Origin: CBDCOD01 sp965219665
Lineage (GTDB): Bacteria > Pseudomonadota > Gammaproteobacteria > CAKMZV01
Length of the DNA stretch: 64,000 nucleotides
Assembly (NCBI GenBank): GCA_965219665.1
Contig: CBDCOD010000017.1
Span: 7,343 to 71,342, forward strand
Reading direction: 5' to 3'
The notes under the pieces are model-generated. The model saw nothing but the letters and a program-made list of their open reading frames with translations. It was not told the origin of the DNA and did not search any database. Numbering within the stretch: position 1 is the stretch's first letter; every line of letters starts with the position of its first letter. The translations under genes were made by a program, and so were the position numbers. This document shows positions 42,601 to 57,600 of this stretch, piece after piece.

Positions 42601-45600
42601 AAATTGTGCAGTGCGGATATTTGAACCACTATACTGAGGAGCAGTCCCAGTAGATACTAATAATACAGTGAACGTCTGTGAACCATCATCTACATCGTCA
42701 TCCACTGCCTGAACAGTTATAGTTCTCGTATCTGACCACGCGCCGCTCCCAGATGCAGCAGTGTTAAAGGTTATAGAAGATACGATAAGCCGCACTTCTA
42801 ATGTTTTGCCGTTACTAAAAGCGTTGTAGTGTACCGTCGTATCCAATAATATATCTACTGGCTCAAAGGGTTGCGCTTGTAAGCGCATGTGGAAACTATC
42901 CGTAGTTTCTCCATCTTCGCGTACTTGAAGTGTTGGGTTTACTATAGCAGAAACGAGAATCCCTGCTTGATCATCATCCAATATACTTACTACAGCCGTT
43001 GCTTGCTGAGTCTGTAAGCCAGACCAATGTGCTTCTGTATTGACATCTGCCTGAGCATCTACTGAACTTAATGCTTGTATAGAAAGCTGTTGCGTCTCGT
43101 CATCATAATAATCATCTATTGCATTAATCGTAATGACCTGAGTAGTCAACCAAGAAGTACTCGGATATGCCTCAAATACTAATACTCGTGTACTTATACT
43201 CAATAAACCACCAATATGGTCATTATCAAAACCCGAAGAAACCGTGACCCCAAAAGTAGAAATGGATAACGTTACCGTGCTTTCAGGCTGCGCATTAAGA
43301 CGCATACCTAATGCAATCATGTTGGCGGAACCTGCCGCTAACGTTTCTCCTACGGCAAAGGCGGTGCTCGTAAAGGTAATACCTGCTGTATCATCATCAA
43401 TGATGGTTACTGTGAGGGTTGCTCCTAAAAAGTCAGGGCTATTAAGATAGTTTGTATCTAATGAAGCCGCACTAAATGAACCAAAGACTATCTCATCATC
43501 CTCATCGATATCATCTTGCTGAGCTACTACCGTAAAAGTTGTCCATACATCCCATGCTACCCTTGCAAATTCAATGCTTGAACTACTAAACACCATCTCA
43601 CTATTTGTCAACCCGTTGGTGGTATAAAAAGCCGTCAGTGTAAGCGTTGTCTGTGGCTGGGAACGCAAACGCACAGCTACTGTTTGCGAAGAGCCTGCTT
43701 CGCTGATGGTTACAGATGAACTGGAGAACTCAAAACCAGCCAACTCATCATCCAAAGCAGTTACTACGACGCTGTCAATATCTAAGGCAGCATGGTAACC
43801 AGAAACAGGCGCACTAGATACAGAAATTTGCAGCGTAGTAACTTGATCCTGATCATTCAAGGAGTCATCAACTGCTTGTACGGTAACGGTTTGTGTGGCT
43901 CTATAATTTTGTGGTGTAAAGGTGAGCACTACTTGTGTTGAAAATGTATTGAATGGTACGGCACCTGTTTCTGTAGAGCGAACCCCTACCTGTAAAACCC
44001 CAAAAATTGTCGCAACATCACTCGCTTTCGTGTTATCGGTTGAGGCTACCAACAACGTGATGGTTGAGGCTGGCTGGGTATCTACGCGCAAAGCAAATGC
44101 TTCCCTTGGATTAGTGATATCTTCCGTAACGGTTAGAGTAGTTGGTACTACCGTTACTCCTGCCTCATCCTCATCCAATATTGTTACAACAACTGATGCG
44201 GTATTAGATGCACTGTAATCAGCACCCCCTCCAGCTGTCCACGTAACAGTTGTTCTCTGAGTTCCCTCTTCAATAAAATTGTCAATAGCTTGAACAACTA
44301 CCTGCTGAGGAATATTCCAATTTGAACGAGTGAATACTAACTGTCCTGTATTGGTTTTTGCTTGTTGCGATGAATTATTATCGGGGCCAATAAAAGAATG
44401 CTCCAGTGATACGCTAAGGGTTACTGTGGATGGAGAAAGCAAATTGTCCGTATCAAAAGGCTTGGAAGTAAGGACTACTGTAAATGAATCCGTAGTAGGC
44501 CTACCACCTTCTAAACCGTCTTCACTCACTGTTAGCGAACTTGGACTAACCGTTATACTTCGCTCATCTACATCAATAACATCAACCAATATTTCCCGAA
44601 CACCAAAAACCGATGCGTCTGCTGCAATGGCTTCAATGATAACTGTCTGTGTATCATCATCTTCAAAATCATGGTATGCGGTAACTGTTACAGCCTGAGA
44701 AGTGAAACGCGGAGTGAATGCAGGAACGGTGATCGATGCAATGACTTTAAGCTCTGTGCTAGGCGCACTATGTATAGAAAGGAAGTCTATCGTAATGGCG
44801 CTTGAGGTCTTAACACTCAGTGACAGATCAAATGTTGCCGTAGTAGGTCCTGCCAAAGCCGTTTCATAAATCATGCCCAAATTAGTAGTTGATAATGAGA
44901 AAGCTGATTCATCATCATCAACTATTTCGATCAGATGTGTTGAGGAGCGTGTATTGATACCACTCCAGAAAGCATCAATAGTAGAATCCTCAATAGTGCT
45001 TGCAGCAGCTACTACGACCGTCTGTGTGCCATCATCAAAATCATCATCTACCGCCGTAATAACTATTGACTGCAAAGTGTTCCAACTATTGCTGGGGTAT
45101 GGTGAAAATACAACACTGGTGGTGCTCAATACAATAGAGCCTGTAAAGGTGGCTGGCAGAACCGTGCCTGTAGAAAAATACACAGTCACTGTCGATTCCG
45201 GTTGTGTCGCTAAACGCACGAATAAGCTGTCCGTTGTGTTGGGCTCTGTGACAACCGGATTGCCCGATAACACAATACCTGCTGTATCGTTATCAATAAT
45301 GGTTACCGTTAACGTACTTGACAAAAATTGAGGATCATCAACATAACCGGCTGCCGTTGCTGATGCAATAAAATACACATCTACTGTCTCATCATCCTCA
45401 TCAATGAAATCATCAAAAGCAGTTATCGTAACAGTAACTGGATTAAATGCACTACTATCACTAAAACGAATAGTATTCGTACTGAATGTTAATTCACGTG
45501 TCGATTGACCTGAAAGCGTAGAGGTTGGAGAAAGAAATACCGTCATACCACTAACTGGCTCCGCCGTTAGCACCACAGTAAATGTGCTACCACTGCCCCC

Positions 45601-48600
45601 TTCTGTTACAGAGGCAGTAGAGCGACTAAGACTATAGCCAGGACTCTCATCATCAATTACCTCAACAATAACATCTGATAAAGTCGTAGCAGCACTGTAA
45701 CCAGAGTCCCCATTAACAACTGTCAGCGTCAGCGTCACAAAAACACCATCATCATTTGCCTGATCATCTATTGCCTCAACTGAGACCGTAATAGGCGTGT
45801 TCCAAGTCGCAGAAGTGAAACTCAATAATATACTACTCTGACTATTCGTGCTTTGACCACTTAACTCTAACTGCGCAAGCCCTTGAACCTGTGTAGAAGC
45901 AACCGATAGCGTAACCGTAGATAATGGCTGCGTCTGTGGGCGAATCTCAAAAGTAGCCGACCTACTACTACCTGCCTCTTCTGTGATAATCAGCGATGTT
46001 GGAACAACTACAAAGCCTGCAACATCATCATCTGTAACGGTGACCGTCAGTGTAACATTCTCACTTGAACCATAATCACCCCCACTGGCTGCTAAGCTAA
46101 AGGTGCTATACTGTGTATTATCAACTACCTCATCATCATAGGCAGAGACCGTTACCGTAATAGAAGTACTCCAATTAGAAGTAGTAAAAACTATTCGAGC
46201 TGTAGATAAAGAGGACTGTATCGGAATAACGCCTGATGTAAATGTATGCGCACTACTAACCTCAAGCGTAACATCTCCACCATATGGACGCGTAGCCAAA
46301 CGAACCTCAGCAGTAGAAACCGACCCCCCTTCCGTAACCGTATGCTCCGTAGGCGCAATCTGTACCCCACGTACATCATCATCAATGGTCTCAAACCCAC
46401 GTGCAGTGGGCGATAGCCCACTATATAAAGCATCGGATGAAGCAACCGATAGCGTAACTGTCGCATTGCGGGTATCATCATCAAAATCATCATCTACTAC
46501 CGTAATCGTAACACTCTGGAGCGTTTGCCAACTGTTAGCAGTAGCCGTAAAAGTCAATGAATCAACACTTAACGTTGCCTCTGGATCAGAGGATAAACTA
46601 TCATCACTTAACAATACATTAACCGTAACCGTACTGAAGGGGCGCGTTGCTAAGCGAACCGTAAAGGTGGCTTGTGTCGCACTTGACTCATATAGGGTAT
46701 CTGTACTTAACGCACTAACGACCAAAGCACTTTCATCATCATCTACTACCAATACCCCATGCGTAGAACTTACGCTATTTGCACCAGCCCAATGAGAAAT
46801 CGTATTCAAGTCCGCATTAGCAACAACTGCAGAGTCCGCCGTAACAACTACTGTCTGTGTGCCATCATCAAAATTATCATCTACCGCCGTAACAACTATT
46901 GACTGCAAAGTGTTCCAACTATTGCTGGGGTATGGTGAAAATACAACACTGGTGGTACTCAATATAATAGAGCCACCAACTGCAATTGAGCCCGTACTAA
47001 AACTTAACACCACTGTACTCTCAGGCTGCGCCGATAGCCGAACTAATAAACTATCTGTCGTATTAGGCTCCGTTACAACTGGACTTCCTGATAACTCAAT
47101 ACCTGCTGTATCATTGTCTACAACCGTTACCGTCAGAGTATCCCCTGAAAAATCCGCATTGCTTGCATAAGCACCATTGATGTTGTCCGTAGCAATCAAG
47201 AAAACTTGTATACTTTCATCATCCTCATCAATGTCATCATTCACCGCTGTAACCGTTATCGAAACAGGCGTGCGAGCATTTGCACTGCTGAAAACAATAG
47301 TATTCGTACTGAATGTCAATTCACGTGTCGATTGACCTGAAAGCGTGGCTGATGGCGATAACGCAACCGTAGCACTACCCGGAGGATCCGCCGTTAGCAC
47401 CACAGTAAAAATGCTACCAACGCCCCCTTCTGTTACAGAGGCAGTAGAGCGACTAAAACTATAGCCAGGCCTCTCATCATCAATTACCTCAACAATAACA
47501 TCTGATAAAGTCGTAGCAGCACTGTAACCAGAGTCCCCATTAACAACTGTCAGCGTCAGCGTCACAAAAACACCATCATCATTTGCCTGATCATCTATTG
47601 CCTCAACTGAGACCGTAATAGGCGTGTTCCAAGTCGCAGAAGTGAAACTCAATAATATACTACTCTGACTATTCGTGCTTTGACCACTTAACTCTAACTG
47701 CGCAAGCCCTTGAACCTGTGTAGAAGCAACCGATAGCGTAACCGTAGATAATGGCTGCGTCTGTGGGCGAATCTCAAAAGTAGCCGACCTACTACTACCT
47801 GCCTCTTCTGCGATAATCAGCGATGTTGGAACAACTACAAAGCCTGCAACATCATCATCTGTAACGGTGACCGTCAGTGTAACATTCTCACTTGAACCAT
47901 AATCACCCCCACTGGCTGCTAAGCTAAAGGTGCTATACTGTGTATTATCAACTACCTCATCATCATAGGCAGAGACCGTTACCGTAATAGAAGTACTCCA
48001 ATTAGAAGTAGTAAAAACTATTCGAGCTGTAGATAAAGAGGACTGTATCGGAATAACGCCTGATGTAAATGTATGCGCACTACTAACCTCAAGCGTAACA
48101 TCTCCACCATATGGACGCGTAGCCAAACGAACCTCAGCAGTAGAAACCGACCCCCCTTCCGTAACCGTATGCTCCGTAGGCGCAATCTGTACCCCACGTA
48201 CATCATCATCAATGGTCTCAAACCCACGTGCAGTGGGCGATAGCCCACTATATAAAGCATCGGATGAAGCAACCGATAGCGTAACTGTCGCATTGCGGGT
48301 ATCATCATCAAAATCATCATCTACTACCGTAATCGTAACACTCTGGAGCGTTTGCCAGCTGTTAACAGTAGCCGTAAAAGTCAATGAATCAACACTTAAC
48401 GTTGCCTCTGGATCAGAGGATAAACTATCATCACTTAACAATACATTAACCGTAACCGTACTGAAGGGGCGCGTTGCTAAGCGAACCGTAAAGGTGGCTT
48501 GTGTCGCACTTGACTCATATAGGGTATCTGTACTTAACGCACTAACGACCAAAGCACTTTCATCATCATCTACTACCAATACCCCATGCGTAGAACTTAC

Positions 48601-51600
48601 GCTATTTGCACCAGCCCAATGAGAAATCGTATTCAAGTCCGCATTAGCAACAACTGCAGAGTCCGCCGTAACAACTACTGTCTGTGTGCCATCATCAAAA
48701 TTATCATCTACCGCCGTAACAACTATTGACTGCAAAGTGTTCCAACTATTGCTGGGGTATGGTGAAAATACAACACTGGTGGTACTCAATATAATAGAGC
48801 CACCAACTGCAATTGAGCCCGTACTAAAACTTAACACCACTGTACTCTCAGGCTGCGCCGATAGCCGAACTAATAAACTATCTGTCGTATTAGGCTCCGT
48901 TACAACTGGACTTCCTGATAACTCAATACCTGCTGTATCATTGTCTACAACCGTTACCGTCAGAGTATCCCCTGAAAAATCCGCATTGCTTGCATAAGCA
49001 CCATTGATGTTGTCCGTAGCAATCAAGAAAACTTGTATACTTTCATCATCCTCATCAATGTCATCATTCACCGCTGTAACCGTTATCGAAACAGGCGTGC
49101 GAGCATTTGCACTGCTGAAAACAATAGTATTCGTACTGAATGTCAATTCACGTGTCGATTGACCTGAAAGCGTGGCTGATGGCGATAACGCAACCGTAGC
49201 ACTACCCGGAGGATCCGCCGTTAGCACCACAGTAAAAATGCTACCAACGCCCCCTTCTGTTACAGAGGCAGTAGAGCGACTAAAACTATAGCCAGGCCTC
49301 TCATCATCAATTACCTCAACAATAACATCTGATAAAGTCGTAGCAGCACTGTAACCAGAGTCCCCATTAACAACTGTCAGCGTCAGCGTCACAAAAACAC
49401 CATCATCATTTGCCTGATCATCTATTGCCTCAACTGAGACCGTAATAGGCGTGTTCCAAGTCGCAGAAGTGAAACTCAATAATATACTACTCTGACTATT
49501 CGTGCTTTGACCACTTAACTCTAACTGCGCAAGCCCTTGAACCTGTGTAGAAGCAACCGATAGCGTAACCGTAGATAATGGCTGCGTCTGTGGGCGAATC
49601 TCAAAAGTAGCCGACCTACTACTACCTGCCTCTTCTGCGATAATCAGCGATGTTGGAACAACTACAAAGCCTGCAACATCATCATCTGTAACGGTGACCG
49701 TCAGTGTAACATTCTCACTTGAACCATAATCACCCCCACTGGCTGCTAAGCTAAAGGTGCTATACTGTGTATTATCAACTACCTCATCATCATAGGCAGA
49801 GACCGTTACCGTAATAGAAGTACTCCAATTAGAAGTAGTAAAAACTATTCGAGCTGTAGATAAAGAGGACTGTATCGGAATAACGCCTGATGTAAATGTA
49901 TGCGCACTACTAACCTCAAGCGTAACATCTCCACCATATGGACGCGTAGCCAAACGAACCTCAGCAGTAGAAACCGACCCCCCTTCCGTAACCGTATGCT
50001 CCGTAGGCGCAATCTGTACCCCACGTACATCATCATCAATGGTCTCAAACCCACGTGCAGTGGGCGATAGCCCACTATATAAAGCATCGGATGAAGCAAC
50101 CGATAGCGTAACTGTCGCATTGCGGGTATCATCATCAAAATCATCATCTACTACCGTAATCGTAACACTCTGGAGCGTTTGCCAGCTGTTAACAGTAGCC
50201 GTAAAAGTCAATGAATCAACACTTAACGTTGCCTCTGGATCAGAGGATAAACTATCATCACTTAACAATACATTAACCGTAACCGTACTGAAGGGGCGCG
50301 TTGCTAAGCGAACCGTAAAGGTGGCTTGTGTCGCACTTGACTCATATAGGGTATCTGTACTTAACGCACTAACGACCAAAGCACTTTCATCATCATCTAC
50401 TACCAATACCCCATGCGTAGAACTTACGCTATTTGCACCAGCCCAATGAGAAATCGTATTCAAGTCCGCATTAGCAACAACTGCAGAGTCCGCCGTAACA
50501 ACTACTGTCTGTGTGCCATCATCAAAATTATCATCTACCGCCGTAACAACTATTGACTGCAAAGTGTTCCAACTATTGCTGGGGTATGGTGAAAATACAA
50601 CACTGGTGGTACTCAATATAATAGAGCCACCAACTGCAATTGAGCCCGTACTAAAACTTAACACCACTGTACTCTCAGGCTGCGCCGATAGCCGAACTAA
50701 TAAACTATCTGTCGTATTAGGCTCCGTTACAACTGGACTTCCTGATAACTCAATACCTGCTGTATCATTGTCTACAACCGTTACCGTCAGAGTATCCCCT
50801 GAAAAATCCGCATTGCTTGCATAAGCACCATTGATGTTGTCCGTAGCAATCAAGAAAACTTGTATACTTTCATCATCCTCATCAATGTCATCATTCACCG
50901 CTGTAACCGTTATCGAAACAGGCGTGCGAGCATTTGCACTGCTGAAAACAATAGTATTCGTACTGAATGTCAATTCACGTGTCGATTGACCTGAAAGCGT
51001 GGCTGATGGCGATAACGCAACCGTAGCACTACCCGGAGGATCCGCCGTTAGCACCACAGTAAAAATGCTACCAACGCCCCCTTCTGTTACAGAGGCAGTA
51101 GAGCGACTAAAACTATAGCCAGGCCTCTCATCATCAATTACCTCAACAATAACATCTGATAAAGTCGTAGCAGCACTGTAACCAGAGTCCCCATTAACAA
51201 CTGTCAGCGTCAGCGTCACAAAAACACCATCATCATTTGCCTGATCATCTATTGCCTCAACTGAGACCGTAATAGACGTGTTCCAAGTCACAGAAGTGAA
51301 ACTCAATAATATACTACTCTGACTATTCGTGCTTTGACCACTTAACTCTACCTGCGCAAGCCCTTGAACCTGTGTAGAAGCAACCGATAGCGTAACCGTA
51401 GATAATGGCTGCGTCTGTGGGCGAATCTCAAAAGTAGCCGACCTACTACTACCTGCCTCTTCTGTGATAATCAGCGATGTTGGAACAACTACAAAGCCTG
51501 CAACATCATCATCTGTAACGGTGACCGTCAGTGTAACATTCTCACTTGAACCATAGTCACCCCCACTGGCTGCTAAGCTAAATTTGCTATACTGTGTATT

Positions 51601-54600
51601 ATCAGCCACCTCATCATCATAGGCAGAGACCGTTACCGTAATAGAAGTACTCCAATTAGAAGTAGTAAAAACTATTCGAGCTGTAGATAAAGAGGACTGT
51701 ATCGGAATAACGCCTGATGTAAATGTATGCGCACTACTAACCTCAAGCGTAACATCTCCACCATATGGACGCGTAGCCAAACGAACCTCAGCAGTAGAAA
51801 CCGACCCCCCTTCCGTAACCGTATGCTCCGCAGGCGCAATCTGTACCCCACGTACATCATCATCAATGGTCTCAAACCCACGTGCAGTGGGCGATAGCCC
51901 ACTATATAAAGCATCGGATGAAGCAACCGATAGCGTGACTGTCGCATTGCGGGTATCATCATCAAAATCATCATCTACTACCGTAATCGTAACACTCTGG
52001 AGCGTTTGCCAGCTGTTAACAGTAGCCGTAAAAGTCAATGAATCAACACTTAACGTTGCCTCTGGATCAGAGGATAAACTATCATCACTTAACAATACAT
52101 TAACCGTAACCGTACTGAAGGGGCGCGTTGCTAAGCGAACCGTAAAGGTGGCTTGTGTCGCACTTGACTCATATAGGGTATCTGTACTTAACGCACTAAC
52201 GACCAAAGCACTTTCATCATCATCTACTACCAATACCCCATGCGTAGAACTTACGCTATTTGCACCAGCCCAATGAGAAATCGTATTCAAGTCCGCATTA
52301 GCAACAACTGTAGAGTCCGCCGTAACAACTACTGTCTGTGTGCCATCATCAAAATTATCATCTACCGCCGTAACAACTATTGACTGCAAAGTGTTCCAAC
52401 TATTGCTGGGGTATGGTGAAAATACAACACTGGTGGTACTCAATATAATAGAGCCACCAACTGCAATTGAGCCCGTACTAAAACTTAACACCACTGTACT
52501 CTCAGGCTGCGCCGATAGCCGAACTAATAAACTATCTGTCGTATTAGGCTCCGTTACAACTGGACTTCCTGATAACTCAATACCTGCTGTATCATTGTCT
52601 ACAACCGTTACCGTCAGAGTATCCCCTGAAAAATCCGCATTGCTTGCATAAGCACCATTGATGCTGTCCGTGGCAATCAAGAAAACTTGTATACTTTCAT
52701 CATCCTCATCAATGTCATCATTCACCGCTGTAACCGTTATCGAAACAGGCGTGCGAGCATTTGCACTGCTGAAAACAATAGTATTCGTACTGAATGTCAA
52801 TTCACGTGTCGATTGACCTGAAAGCGTGGCTGATGGCGATAACGCAACCGTAGCACTACCCGGAGGATCCGCCGTTAGCACCACAGTAAAAATGCTACCA
52901 ACACCCCCTTCTGTTACAGAGGCAGTAGAGCGACTAAAACTATAGCCAGGCCTCTCATCATCAATTACCTCAACAATAACATCTGATAAAGTCGTAGCAG
53001 CACTGTAACCAGAGTCCCCATTAACAACTGTCAGCGTCAGCGTCACAAAAACACCTTCATCATTTGCCTGATCATCTATTGCCTCAACTGAGACCGTAAT
53101 AGGCGTGTTCCAAGTCGCAGAAGTGAAACTCAATAATATACTACTCTGACTATTCGTGCTTTGACCACTTAACTCTAACTGCGCAAGCCCTTGAACCTGT
53201 GTAGAAGCAACCGATAGCGTAACCGTAGATAATGGCTGCGTCTGTGGGCGAATCTCAAAAGTAGCCGACCTACTACTACCTGCCTCTTCTGTGATAATCA
53301 GCGATGTTGGAACAACTACAAAGCCTGCAACATCATCATCTGTAACGGTGACCGTCAGTGTAACATTCTCACTTGAACCATAATCACCCCCACTGGCTGC
53401 TAAGCTAAAGGTGCTATACTGTGTATTATCAACTACCTCATCATCATAGGCAGAGACCGTTACCGTAATAGAAGTACTCCAATTAGAAGTAGTAAAAACT
53501 ATTCGAGCTGTAGATAAAGAGGACTGTATCGGAATAACGCCTGATGTAAATGTATGCGCACTACTAACCTCAAGCGTAACATCTCCACCATATGGACGCG
53601 TAGCCAAACGAACCTCAGCAGTAGAAACCGACCCCCCTTCCGTAACCGTATGCTCCGTAGGCGCAATCTGTACCCCACGTACATCATCATCAATGGTCTC
53701 AAACCCACGTGCAGTGGGCGATAGCCCACTATATAAAGCATCGGATGAAGCAACCGATAGCGTAACTGTCGCATTGCGGGTATCATCATCAAAATCATCA
53801 TCTACTACCGTAATCGTAACACTCTGGAGCGTTTGCCAGCTGTTAACAGTAGCCGTAAAAGTCAATGAATCAACACTTAACGTTGCCTCTGGATCAGAGG
53901 ATAAACTATCATCACTTAACAATACATTAACCGTAACCGTACTGAAGGGGCGCGTTGCTAAGCGAACCGTAAAGGTGGCTTGTGTCGCACTTGACTCATA
54001 TAGGGTATCTGTACTTAACGCACTAACGACCAAAGCACTTTCATCATCATCTACTACCAATACCCCATGCGTAGAACTTACGCTATTTGCACCAGCCCAA
54101 TGAGAAATCGTATTCAAGTCCGCATTAGCAACAACTGTAGAGTCCGCCGTAACAACTACTGTCTGTGTGCCATCATCAAAATTATCATCTACCGCCGTAA
54201 CAACTATTGACTGCAAAGTGTTCCAACTATTGCTGGGGTATGGTGAAAATACAACACTGGTGGTACTCAATATAATAGAGCCACCAACTGCAATTGAGCC
54301 CGTACTAAAACTTAACACCACTGTACTCTCAGGCTGCGCCGATAGCCGAACTAATAAACTATCTGTCGTATTAGGCTCCGTTACAACTGGACTTCCTGAT
54401 AACTCAATACCTGCTGTATCATTGTCTACAACCGTTACCGTCAGAGTATCCCCTGAAAAATCCGCATTGCTTGCATAAGCACCATTGATGCTGTCCGTAG
54501 CAATCAAGAAAACTTGTATACTTTCATCATCCTCATCAATGTCATCATTCACCGCTGTAACCGTTATCGAAACAGGCGTGCGAGCATTTGCACTGCTGAA

Positions 54601-57600
54601 AACAATAGTATTCGTACTGAATGTCAATTCACGTGTCGATTGACCTGAAAGCGTGGCTGATGGCGATAACGCAACCGTAGCACTACCCGGAGGATCCGCC
54701 GTTAGCACCACAGTAAAAATGCTACCAACACCCCCTTCTGTTACAGAGGCAGTAGAGCGACTAAAACTATAGCCAGGCCTCTCATCATCAATTACCTCAA
54801 CAATAACATCTGATAAAGTCGTAGCAGCACTGTAACCAGAGTCCCCATTAACAACTGTCAGCGTCAGCGTCACAAAAACACCTTCATCATTTGCCTGATC
54901 ATCTATTGCCTCAACTGAGACCGTAATAGACGTGTTCCAAGTCACAGAAGTGAAACTCAATAATATACTACTCTGACTATTCGTGCTTTGACCACTTAAC
55001 TCTAACTGCGCAAGCCCTTGAACCTGTGTAGAAGCAACCGATAGCGTAACCGTAGATAATGGCTGCGTCTGTGGGCGAATCTCAAAAGTAGCCGACCTAC
55101 TACTACCTGCCTCTTCTGTGATAATCAGCGATGTTGGAACAACTACAAAGCCTGCAACATCATCATCTGTAACGGTGACCGTCAGTGTAACATTCTCACT
55201 TGAACCATAATCACCCCCACTGGCTGCTAAGCTAAAGGTGCTATACTGTGTATTATCAACTACCTCATCATCATAGGCAGAGACCGTTACCGTAATAGAA
55301 GTACTCCAATTAGAAGTAGTAAAAACTATTCGAGCTGTAGATAAAGAGGACTGTATCGGAATAACGCCTGATGTAAATGTATGCGCACTACTAACCTCAA
55401 GCGTAACATCTCCACCATATGGACGCGTAGCCAAACGAACCTCAGCAGTAGAAACCGACCCCCCTTCCGTAACCGTATGCTCCGTAGGCGCAATCTGTAC
55501 CCCACGTACATCATCATCAATGGTCTCAAACCCACGTGCAGTGGGCGATAGCCCACTATATAAAGCATCGGATGAAGCAACCGATAGCGTAACTGTCGCA
55601 TTGCGGGTATCATCATCAAAATCATCATCTACTACCGTAATCGTAACACTCTGGAGCGTTTGCCAGCTGTTAACAGTAGCCGTAAAAGTCAATGAATCAA
55701 CACTTAACGTTGCCTCTGGATCAGAGGATAAACTATCATCACTTAACAATACATTAACCGTAACCGTACTGAAGGGGCGCGTTGCTAAGCGAACCGTAAA
55801 GGTGGCTTGTGTCGCACTTGACTCATATAGGGTATCTGTACTTAACGCACTAACGACCAAAGCACTTTCATCATCATCTACTACCAATACCCCATGCGTA
55901 GAACTTACGCTATTTGCACCAGCCCAATGAGAAATCGTATTCAAGTCCGCATTAGCAACAACTGTAGAGTCCGCCGTAACAACTACTGTCTGTGTGCCAT
56001 CATCAAAATTATCATCTACCGCCGTAACAACTATTGACTGCAAAGTGTTCCAACTATTGCTGGGGTATGGTGAAAATACAACACTGGTGGTACTCAATAT
56101 AATAGAGCCACCAACTGCAATTGAGCCCGTACTAAAACTTAACACCACTGTACTCTCAGGCTGCGCCGATAGCCGAACTAATAAACTATCTGTCGTATTA
56201 GGCTCCGTTACAACTGGACTTCCTGATAACTCAATACCTGCTGTATCATTGTCTACAACCGTTACCGTCAGAGTATCCCCTGAAAAATCCGCATTGCTTG
56301 CATAAGCACCATTGATGTTGTCCGTAGCAATCAAGAAAACTTGTATACTTTCATCATCCTCATCAATGTCATCATTCACCGCTGTAACCGTTATCGAAAC
56401 AGGCGTGCGAGCATTTGCACTGCTGAAAACAATAGTATTCGTACTGAATGTCAATTCACGTGTCGATTGACCTGAAAGCGTGGCTGATGGCGATAACGCA
56501 ACCGTAGCACTACCCGGAGGATCCGCCGTTAGCACCACAGTAAAAATGCTACCAACACCCCCTTCTGTTACAGAGGCAGTAGAGCGACTAAAACTATAGC
56601 CAGGCCTCTCATCATCAATTACCTCAACAATAACATCTGATAAAGTCGTAGCAGCACTGTAACCAGAGTCCCCATTAACAACTGTCAGCGTCAGCGTCAC
56701 AAAAACACCTTCATCATTTGCCTGATCATCTATTGCCTCAACTGAGACCGTAATAGACGTGTTCCAAGTCACAGAAGTGAAACTCAATAATATACTACTC
56801 TGACTATTCGTGTTTTGACCACTTAACTCTACCTGCGCAAGCCCTTGAACCTGTGTAGAAGCAACCGATAGCGTAACCGTAGATAATGGCTGCGTCTGTG
56901 GGCGAATCTCAAAAGTAGCCGACCTACTACTACCTGCCTCTTCTGTGATAATCAGCGATGTTGGAACAACTACAAAGCCTGCAACATCATCATCTGTAAC
57001 GGTGACCGTCAGTGTAACATTCTCACTTGAACCATAGTCACCCCCACTGGCTGCTAAGCTAAATTTGCTATACTGTGTATTATCAACTACCTCATCATCA
57101 TAGGCAGAGACCGTTACCGTAATAGAAGTACTCCAATTAGAAGTAGTAAAAACTATTCGAGCTGTAGATAAAGAGGACTGTATCGGAATAACGCCTGATG
57201 TAAATGTATGCGCACTACTAACCTCAAGCATAACATCTCCACCATATGGACGCGTAGCCAAAAGAACCTCAGCAGTAGAAACCGACCCCCCTTCCGTAAC
57301 CGTATGCTCCGTAGGCGCAATCTGTACCCCACGTACATCATCATCAATGGTCTCAAACCCACGTGCAGTGGGCAATAGCCCACTATATAAAGCATCGGAT
57401 GAAGCAACCGATAGCGTAACTGTCGCATTGCGGGTGTCATCATCAAAATCATCATCTACTACCGTAATCGTAACACTCTGGAGCGTTTGCCAGCTGTTTC
57501 CAGTAGCCGTAAAAGTCAATGAATCAACACTTAACGTTGCCTCTGGATCAGAGGATAAACTATCATCACTTAACAATACATTAACCGTAACCGTACTGAA

